A stretch of 5,690 bases of DNA from Flavobacteriales bacterium (GTDB lineage Bacteria; Bacteroidota; Bacteroidia; Flavobacteriales_D; Sanyastnellaceae), in NCBI GenBank assembly GCA_015660615.1, contig DQKQ01000248.1, positions 1 to 5,690 of the forward strand, written 5' to 3'. A model generated the notes under the pieces. The model did no database searches, was not told where the DNA came from, and was given only the letters and a program-made list of their open reading frames with translations. Shown in pieces: positions 1-4,617 of the stretch; the first letter of the stretch is position 1; each line of letters begins with the position of its first letter. The translations under genes were made by a program, and so were the position numbers.

Positions 1-255
1 AGAGTCCAGATCATGATGGAGGATTGCAGTATCGAAGCCTACCACTCAGGCGGAGGTCATGATGTTTCAGTCATCGAGGATGCAATGCGCCTTGCTCAAG
101 ATGCCAATAGACCCGACCTTGAATTGGAGGCATTCGAGCACCATGTTAGCATTCAGGTGGGTAGATTTGGTGCACCCTATCGGGAAACAGAGGGTCTCAG
201 GGATAAACATGAGGCGCTGAAAGAAAAAGCCGCTTCTTTCCTGTCCTTTTCATGA
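1..255 (+). CDS. 3' end of an unrecognised protein (5'-partial)
   Basis: The frame is open from the first base and ends at TGA 253-255. It is therefore probably the C-terminal 84 residues of a longer protein, although ATG codons at 13 and 16 could also be starts; neither has a Shine-Dalgarno site before it in the visible bases. The peptide is hydrophilic and mostly helical in character, with the acidic stretch DANRPDLELEAFEHH and a Lys/Glu-rich C-terminal helix ending in SFLSFS. I see no motif that identifies a family. GC is about 50% in the lines counted (31/60 in bases 1-60, 30/60 in 181-240), clearly above the AT-rich genes further right, so this is probably resident chromosome. What is seen is an open frame with ordinary codon use; the function is unknown. 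Confidence 0.6.
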   Translation, partial: RVQIMMEDCSIEAYHSGGGHDVSVIEDAMRLAQDANRPDLELEAFEHHVSIQVGRFGAPYRETEGLRDKHEALKEKAASFLSFS

Positions 256-260
256 AAGGT

Positions 261-268
261 CTAATATA
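261..268 (+). promoter_or_regulatory. TATA-like box for the zinc-ribbon/HTH gene
   Basis: CTAATATA is centred about 26 bases before ATG 291. This is the spacing expected if transcription starts at or next to that ATG, giving a leaderless archaeal mRNA. No Shine-Dalgarno sequence lies in 276-290, which agrees. The box starts six bases after the stop codon of the preceding gene, so the promoter is tightly packed. Confidence 0.45.
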
Positions 269-290
269 GATCTTGATTTCATATAAGTCC

Positions 291-611
291 ATGGCAGCCA
301 TCCTTGCTAATTGTATCCATTGCTCAACCGAGTTCAATATTATTATTGATGAACTAAAATCTGGATTTGTGACTAAAACATACGAATGCGCATCTTGTTG
401 GGAATACAATGTTTTTGAGTATAGACTGCGCAGTGACCAAGTAAAAAAGCACTATAGAGACCGAGAATGGCTAGACAAGAAGTATAATTCCGAATTATTA
501 ACTTTACAACAAATAGCTGAACTTTGTGGCTGTACTGCGATGACAATTAGAGACTGGATGATCCGTCATGAGCTAGAAACAAGAGATCCTGGGCACAGAC
601 ATCAAAAATAA
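291..611 (+). CDS. Zinc-ribbon and helix-turn-helix protein, probable DNA-binding regulator
   Basis: This is a 106-residue protein. The N-terminal half holds two CxxC pairs, C8-x2-C11 (CIHC) and C33-x2-C36 (CASC), 21 residues apart, the layout of a single zinc ribbon. Residues 57-95 (starting DREWLDKKY, with LQQIAELCGCTAMTIRDWMIRH) match the helix-turn-helix commonly seen after an 'eWL..kY' lead-in in phage and archaeal proteins: IAELCGC as the first helix and turn, TAMTIRDWM as the recognition helix. No catalytic motif is visible, so a role in binding DNA is inferred. The start at ATG 291 is chosen because a TATA-like box at 261-268 would give a leaderless transcript there; a TTG at 273 in frame would add six residues. 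The gene ends exactly where the 26-bp repeat array of the next promoter begins, which makes it a candidate regulator of the downstream operon. It could equally be a remnant of a mobile element. Confidence 0.75.
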   Translation: MAAILANCIHCSTEFNIIIDELKSGFVTKTYECASCWEYNVFEYRLRSDQVKKHYRDREWLDKKYNSELLTLQQIAELCGCTAMTIRDWMIRHELETRDPGHRHQK

Positions 612-680
612 ACTTATATGTCATATATTTCTAAAAAACTTATAAGACACCCTTTTAGAAAAAACTTATATACTGACCCC
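603..680 (+). repeat. Three-copy promoter repeat with exact 26-bp period
   Basis: The octamer AACTTATA occurs at 611-618, 637-644 and 663-670, so starts are exactly 26 bp apart both times. The A-run before it is shared too: copies two and three agree at 14 of 16 positions over 629-644 and 655-670, and copy one matches over its A-rich part with one T interruption. The middle copy contains the palindrome CTTATAAG (639-646). The array begins on the stop codon of the HTH gene and ends in the apparent TATA box of the operon. It could be three tandem TATA/BRE elements or a multi-site operator; the sequence alone does not decide. Confidence 0.7.
655..672 (+). promoter_or_regulatory. Archaeal BRE/TATA promoter of the ParB-nuclease-SNF2 operon
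   Basis: An A-rich stretch (657-664) directly before CTTATATA (665-672) resembles an archaeal BRE plus TATA box. Its centre is about 26 bases before ATG 694, so transcription should start at or beside that ATG, making the 45-residue ORF leaderless. It is the third and most TATA-like copy of the 26-bp repeat. Occupation of the two upstream copies could modulate it; this is inference. Confidence 0.55.
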
Positions 681-687
681 CCCTCAG
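673..687 (+). repeat. CTGA-C7-TCAG inverted repeat between TATA box and start
   Basis: CTGA (673-676) and TCAG (684-687) are perfect inverted arms around seven C residues. The element lies inside the initiation region, upstream of the inferred start of transcription, so it would act as DNA and not as RNA. A four-base stem is short; the homopolymeric C7 in an AT-rich promoter is the more notable part. Confidence 0.35.
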
Positions 688-693
688 AGGATC

Positions 694-831
694 ATGGACG
701 GAAACAACCGAACCAGAACTGAAGCCTTGCCCGAGAATGCCCTAGAGACAATTCAGACCAATGTGTGGTCTGTGAGCTCTATAACTCAATGGAGAAAGTC
801 AAAATTGTTCTCCGAGGAGGTGAGTAATTGA
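694..831 (+). CDS. 45-residue leader ORF, coupled to the ParB-like gene
   Basis: ATG 694 to TGA 829-831 encodes 45 residues, beginning MDGNNRTRTEALPEN and ending KLFSEEVSN. No family is recognised; it is hydrophilic, with no signal peptide or membrane segment. Two signals support translation: the ATG sits where a leaderless transcript from the TATA box at 665-672 should begin, and its stop overlaps the TTG start of the next gene in the four bases TTGA (828-831), a classic arrangement for translational coupling. Its third codon positions are richer in G/C than those of the genes downstream. Alternatives are that it is a true small protein of the system, a regulatory leader peptide whose translation opens the next start, or a non-coding 5' leader that happens to be open. 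Confidence 0.5.
   Translation: MDGNNRTRTEALPENALETIQTNVWSVSSITQWRKSKLFSEEVSN
816..823 (+). promoter_or_regulatory. Strong Shine-Dalgarno site that fixes a TTG start
   Basis: GGAGGTGA is fully complementary to the conserved anti-Shine-Dalgarno end of 16S rRNA. It lies four bases before TTG 828 and inside the last codons of the 45-residue ORF. Because TAA at 825-827 closes the frame immediately upstream, this site decides that the ParB-like protein begins with TTG at 828. Confidence 0.8.
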
Positions 832-1838
832 AGTTCGAAACTACTTTCATAGAGACCAAAGATCTAAAGTTAGATCTTGAAAACCCTAGGCTATATCATC
901 AAAGAGCAGCAGGAACTGCCCCTGAAAATGAACAAGATCTTGAAAAAATGATTTCGGAAGATAATCAATTTAATTCTCTTAAGAAAGCTATAATCAAGTC
1001 AGGAGTAATGGAGCCAATTTGGGTTCAGAAAGTAGATGATGGTAAGTATCTCGTAATAGAAGGAAATCGTCGTACTACATGCCTAAGGAGAATACTACAT
1101 GAAGAAAGAACGCCCCCTCAAGGAGTATCTTATGAATCAGTTAAAGCTAATATCATTGATCCGAGCGTGACAGAATTAGAGATCAAATTACAGAAGGCTC
1201 GTCTTCAATCTGGTAAGAAAGCCTGGGGAGCAGCGAATGATGCAGCGGTCATTCATGAATTTCATTATGATTTAATGATGGATATTGAAGATATTGCGAC
1301 TGAAATGCAAATATCTAAAGTGAAAGTTAAAAAATATCTAAAATCATATAAAATGTGGCTCAGATATGTCAAAGAAATTGGTGATACAAGTATCTCTCGT
1401 TTTGCTATGTTTAATGAAATGCCCCAACCAGTTATGAAATGGATTGAGGCTGGTCCAAGGAATCTAGAGGACTACCATGATTGGATTAAGCCCACCGATG
1501 GTCAAGCAAGAATCCGTTCTGCTGCTACACGAGGAGGCCTGAGAGATTTTTCGAAAGTTGTTGTTGATTCCGAAGCCATAAATTTGTTGAGAGAAGATCC
1601 GACAGCTAATGTGGAAGATGCATTTGAAGTTGTTAAAAGCAATGATATTCTCAAGGATATGTCATTCTTAAAGAGAGTGCTTCCGATGGCTAAGCAGCTT
1701 GATGATATGGATGATTCGCAACGTGCTAGATTAGCTAACGAACCGCGGATAAGTGTTCATCTTAGATCACTAAGAGATGCCTGTGAAGTTCTTTTGGATG
1801 ATCTTCATGCTATTAAAAATTATCAAGATAACGAATAA
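828..1838 (+). CDS. ParB-like N-terminal domain protein with HTH
   Basis: This 336-residue protein has a ParB/sulfiredoxin-fold N-terminal domain. Residues 12-22 hold the first box (L..DLENPRL), 50-66 the helix and strand (LKKAIIKSGVMEPIWV), and 73-90 the second box, with the EGNRR signature at 78-82. The last corresponds to the phosphate-binding GxRR loop with which ParB proteins bind CTP and some relatives bind other nucleotides. Residues about 152-176 (IEDIATEMQISKVKVKKYLKSY) look like a helix-turn-helix; the C-terminal 160 residues are helical and unrecognised. TTG 828 is required as the start because an in-frame TAA precedes it and the next ATG (948) would delete the first box. No parA partner and no parS-like site was seen, so chromosome or plasmid partition is unlikely. 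ParB-fold proteins with GNRR-type loops also occur with defence genes, and the nuclease and SNF2 neighbours favour that. It may recognise DNA or regulate the nuclease. Confidence 0.8.
   Translation: MKFETTFIETKDLKLDLENPRLYHQRAAGTAPENEQDLEKMISEDNQFNSLKKAIIKSGVMEPIWVQKVDDGKYLVIEGNRRTTCLRRILHEERTPPQGVSYESVKANIIDPSVTELEIKLQKARLQSGKKAWGAANDAAVIHEFHYDLMMDIEDIATEMQISKVKVKKYLKSYKMWLRYVKEIGDTSISRFAMFNEMPQPVMKWIEAGPRNLEDYHDWIKPTDGQARIRSAATRGGLRDFSKVVVDSEAINLLREDPTANVEDAFEVVKSNDILKDMSFLKRVLPMAKQLDDMDDSQRARLANEPRISVHLRSLRDACEVLLDDLHAIKNYQDNE
859..878 (+). repeat. 20-bp palindrome inside the start of the ParB-like gene
   Basis: AAGATCTAA (859-867) and TTAGATCTT (870-878) are perfect nine-base inverted arms around AG. 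It lies 29 bases downstream of the end of the TTG start codon and covers the codons for KDLKLDL. Part of the symmetry follows from the repeated peptide, but the Leu codons CTA, TTA and CTT are the choices that complete it. It could be an operator bound by the ParB-like or HTH protein, or an mRNA hairpin with an eight-base stem and four-base loop. Confidence 0.5.
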
Positions 1839-1869
1839 GTGTAAAAATATAATTGGGAGTTGTGTATCT

Positions 1870-2670
1870 ATGAATAGCGAATTGTCTTTTTTTGTCTCTT
1901 TGGTTAGAGATCATGAAAGTAGATACTCAACTTCCCCTTATTTCGTCAAGGATAATGATGATCTAATACAATATTATCTGGAAGAAGGATATTCTGAAGA
2001 CTATCTTGAAGCCGAAGAATATTTTGAGAGAATTTCTAGTGAACAAACATCATTTATAGTTTCAAATAATTGGTTTGTCATTTTTGAGGTCTTGGATAAT
2101 GTATGGATTTTTAGAAGAACACTTACCGAACGTGAATCTGAAAAATACTACAATGCAAATAATAAATTACTCAAATCTTTGCTTAAGGAAAATATATTAC
2201 AATTAAAACCGTTCCAATTCGAAGAACTAATTTTCGAAATTTTTTCAAAATTAGGAGAATATAATTACCCCATAAAAAGACCATACTCTAGGGATGGAGG
2301 TTATGAATTTACAGTGAGATATTATGATTCAATAACTAATTCTTTTGATAGGATTTGTGTTCAAGTAAAGCATGAGAAATCTCCAGTGGCAGTATCTCAT
2401 ACTCGTGCACTAATAGGTGTATTAGATACTATTGAAAATCGTCCCAGTAAGTTTAGGTCTAGAGGAATTATTGTTTCTCTCCAAGAACCTAGTAAAGATG
2501 CACGCGAATGTGCATCTCATTCTTCAAAAAGTGTAGATTTCATATCTATAAATCGGATCATAGGATTGATGATTGATAATCAGATAGGTTGTAAAAATGT
2601 GTACATGAGCAGAGTTATTGATATTGATTACTGGAATAGTATTGGAGGTGAAGTATTATGTCTAAGTTAA
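1870..2670 (+). CDS. Mrr-like restriction endonuclease fold protein
   Basis: This 266-residue protein has a C-terminal nuclease domain of the Mrr/PD-(D/E)XK type. Residues 113-129 (KPFQFEELIFEIFSKLG) form the opening helix with the conserved FE; 141-148 (RDGGYEFT) correspond to the DGGxD acidic motif; 162-169 (ICVQVKHE) give the QxK catalytic strand with Q165 and K167; and THTRALIGVL-like residues 177-185 follow as in the family. The usual second Asp of DGGxD is E146, so activity is likely but not certain. Residues 1-100 are acidic and aromatic, with no recognised domain, and may bind a partner or ligand. ATG 1870 is chosen because GGGAG (1855-1859) lies ten bases upstream; the frame is open further left, but the added residues overlap the ParB-like gene and look non-coding. 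The stop overlaps the SNF2 gene by 13 bases, suggesting that the two proteins work together. Mrr-type enzymes usually cut DNA carrying foreign modification. Confidence 0.78.
   Translation: MNSELSFFVSLVRDHESRYSTSPYFVKDNDDLIQYYLEEGYSEDYLEAEEYFERISSEQTSFIVSNNWFVIFEVLDNVWIFRRTLTERESEKYYNANNKLLKSLLKENILQLKPFQFEELIFEIFSKLGEYNYPIKRPYSRDGGYEFTVRYYDSITNSFDRICVQVKHEKSPVAVSHTRALIGVLDTIENRPSKFRSRGIIVSLQEPSKDARECASHSSKSVDFISINRIIGLMIDNQIGCKNVYMSRVIDIDYWNSIGGEVLCLS
2644..2651 (+). promoter_or_regulatory. Shine-Dalgarno site of the SNF2 gene inside the nuclease gene
   Basis: GGAGGTGA lies six bases before ATG 2658 and within the last codons of the nuclease gene. It is identical to the site before the ParB-like gene, so these two proteins are probably made at similarly high rates. 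It confirms ATG 2658 over the later in-frame ATG at 2670. Confidence 0.8.
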
Positions 2671-4262
2671 TGTATTCATCATATCAATTGACACATATGT
2701 CTAAATTATATGCTAATCAACTAAACTGTCTATTAGTTTGTGATGGTGTAGGAGTTGGAAAAACAATCTCGGCTGGTTATACTATATATCATCAATCCAG
2801 GGTAATAAAGAAGCCAGTATTAATTGTCTGCCCCCCAATTCTTGTAGACAAGTGGTCATTAGAGATGAGATCTAAATTTGGCTTATCGTGTTCTAGAGCA
2901 ACAAATGATGACACATTCCAGCTAATGAATGAGGAAATAATGTTTAATCATAAGTGGGATGAAGGCCCAATATATATTACAACATTTTCTAGTTTATCAC
3001 GATTAAAGAAGCATATATCTCCTAACTTTGGTTTGGTCGTTGTCGATGAAATTCATAATATCAGGAACCCTAAAACAAAAGCCTTTCCTGCATTAAAAGT
3101 CCTTTGTTCTAATTCTGACTATCGCCTTGGACTCTCAGCAACGCCAATAAATAATTCAATATCTGATTTAGCAGCTATCTTTGCAGTTCTTCTTCCTCAA
3201 TATTCTTTTCAGCAATTGGATCAATTATTTACTGATTTATGGGGTTTAAAATCTTTGGACTGTATAAGTAGTGTAGTTACTAGATTCATGAAAGAACAAA
3301 TTTCAAGTGATTTCACAAAAAGAAGGATTCATAATAAGATTATTGAATATCCTAAAGAATACAACTCTTTGGTCGATGAAATAGTAGGAACGAGATACCC
3401 TTCTGTTTCAAAAGGTAGTTTACAGACAATTTCAACATTGAGAATGAGTTCCAGTTCACCATATGCTTTCTACTCATCTTTTAATATCCCATTTCCGAAG
3501 GATTTGGTAGATCCAAAATTAGATTATTTGCTTGAAATGATAGAGAAAAAACCTGATGAAAGGTGGTTGATATTTTCCGAGTTCAAGAAAACAGCAGAGT
3601 ATATTTCAAAGAATATTCCAGATCGATTAATCCTCTCTATGTCTGGTGAATCTTCTATTGAGGAAAGGGAAGCTTATACCTATCTTTTCCAGAAAGAGGA
3701 ATCCAGTATTATGATCATGACTCCCGTTGGTAGCGAAGGCTTAGATTTTCAAATATGTTCGAACTTAGTTAATTATGATCTTCACTGGAATCCAATGCGT
3801 ATAGAGCAAAGAATTGGTCGCATTGATCGTATTGGACAAAAAAAGAAGTCAATAGATATTTATAATTTCAATGTTAGAGGAAGTATTGATGATAAGGTAT
3901 TCGAAGTAATAAGAAATAAGCTTGCATTGGTAAATGATAGTTTTATTGAGATTCAGTCTATAGTGAAAGACAAATCAGAGACAAGGTATACAGATCTAAA
4001 GAAAGAAGTAATTGATTTAGAAATTAATAATGTCAAATCTTTTATTAAATCTTCAGAATTTTATGATCGAATATTATCTAAAGATGATGATTTCTTGGAT
4101 AAAGTAAGCAATGATAATTGTAGAATTGAATTATGGGAAGAATTGGACTGGAGTCAGGGCAATCCTTGGTTTGATGAATCTCTGGAATGGAATGATGAAT
4201 TAATTATTGAGTCTAATAAATTCTCTAATTTATTGAAATCCTATTCGAATAATAGGAGTTGA
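2658..4262 (+). CDS. SNF2/RapA-type superfamily 2 DNA-dependent ATPase
   Basis: This 534-residue protein carries the full set of SF2 helicase/translocase motifs. They are the Walker A loop at 30-36 (DGVGVGKT, K35), motif Ia at 54-62 (LIVCPPILV), the Walker B box DEIH at 130-133, motif III SAT at 160-162, motif IV around 303-308 (WLIFSE), motif V at 358-363 (GSEGLDF) and motif VI at 384-394 (QRIGRIDRIGQ), with the arginine-finger residues R388 and R391. The pattern around motif VI and the HWNP before it are typical of SNF2/RapA proteins, which translocate on duplex DNA rather than unwind it. At 534 residues it is close to a bare motor, with no recognisable accessory domain except a C-terminal tail that has acidic, Trp-rich repeats (490-513). 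It overlaps the nuclease gene, so it may drive or load that nuclease, in the way helicases do in DISARM and Type I/III restriction. The physical partner is inferred. Confidence 0.9.
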   Translation: MSKLMYSSYQLTHMSKLYANQLNCLLVCDGVGVGKTISAGYTIYHQSRVIKKPVLIVCPPILVDKWSLEMRSKFGLSCSRATNDDTFQLMNEEIMFNHKWDEGPIYITTFSSLSRLKKHISPNFGLVVVDEIHNIRNPKTKAFPALKVLCSNSDYRLGLSATPINNSISDLAAIFAVLLPQYSFQQLDQLFTDLWGLKSLDCISSVVTRFMKEQISSDFTKRRIHNKIIEYPKEYNSLVDEIVGTRYPSVSKGSLQTISTLRMSSSSPYAFYSSFNIPFPKDLVDPKLDYLLEMIEKKPDERWLIFSEFKKTAEYISKNIPDRLILSMSGESSIEEREAYTYLFQKEESSIMIMTPVGSEGLDFQICSNLVNYDLHWNPMRIEQRIGRIDRIGQKKKSIDIYNFNVRGSIDDKVFEVIRNKLALVNDSFIEIQSIVKDKSETRYTDLKKEVIDLEINNVKSFIKSSEFYDRILSKDDDFLDKVSNDNCRIELWEELDWSQGNPWFDESLEWNDELIIESNKFSNLLKSYSNNRS

Positions 4263-4266
4263 AATT

Positions 4267-4608
4267 ATGAATATTGAATTTTCTTACCATTCTATAAAAA
4301 GAAAAACCGAAAGATCTGATTATTTTTTACCTTCATCTAAATATATTCAAAATAAAAAACAAATGCCAACTTTGAAGAATATTCTAATCAAAAAAGGTAC
4401 TTGGTATAGGAATAATGACGATGAAGGACTTACTAAGTATTATTGTATAGTAAATAATCTTGAAGTATACTGCGGTATTCTGATTGACTCTCTAGAACCC
4501 TATATATTGATTACGACCTATTATCCATATACAAGAAAACTAAAGAGAAGACTATTCCCTAAAGGGAAAGAAAACTATGAAAGATTTAATCACCAATTAG
4601 AGGCTTAG
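4267..4608 (+). CDS. Small basic protein, possible DUF4258/RelE-like fold
   Basis: This 113-residue basic protein begins four bases after the SNF2 stop. GGAGTTGA (4255-4262), overlapping that stop, is its ribosome-binding site. The N-terminal FSYHSIKRKTER (H8, R11, R16) resembles the 'S.Ha..R...R' start of DUF4258 proteins, which are thought to have a RelE/ParE-like fold. Strands then follow at about 57-74 (LTKYYCIVNNLEVYCGIL) and 78-87 (PYILITTYYP), ending in a very basic tail (RKLKRRLFPKGK). The fit is loose and the middle (residues 20-45) does not align by eye. If the fold is right, the protein could be an RNA- or DNA-binding effector; no adjacent antitoxin-like gene is obvious unless the following protein serves. 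It could also be an accessory subunit of the SNF2/nuclease complex. Confidence 0.6.
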   Translation: MNIEFSYHSIKRKTERSDYFLPSSKYIQNKKQMPTLKNILIKKGTWYRNNDDEGLTKYYCIVNNLEVYCGILIDSLEPYILITTYYPYTRKLKRRLFPKGKENYERFNHQLEA

Positions 4609-4617
4609 GTGTGTTAT

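Noticed and set aside
245..259. CCTTT/AAAGG inverted repeat over the stop of the first gene as a terminator
   Set aside because: The stem is only five to six bases with a tiny loop, no T-run follows, and archaeal termination does not depend on hairpins.
197..409. Open frame of 70 residues on the - strand
   Set aside because: It lies antisense across the end of the first gene and the zinc-ribbon/HTH gene, has no ribosome-binding site or promoter signal, and the + strand protein has clear motifs.
828..1838. Chromosome or plasmid partition ParB
   Set aside because: There is no ParA gene, no parS-like site and no replication gene; the neighbours are a nuclease and a SNF2 motor.
1777..1869. Longer start for the nuclease gene at ATG 1777
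   Set aside because: The extra 31 residues overlap the ParB-like gene in another frame and look like translated out-of-frame sequence; a GGGAG site supports ATG 1870.
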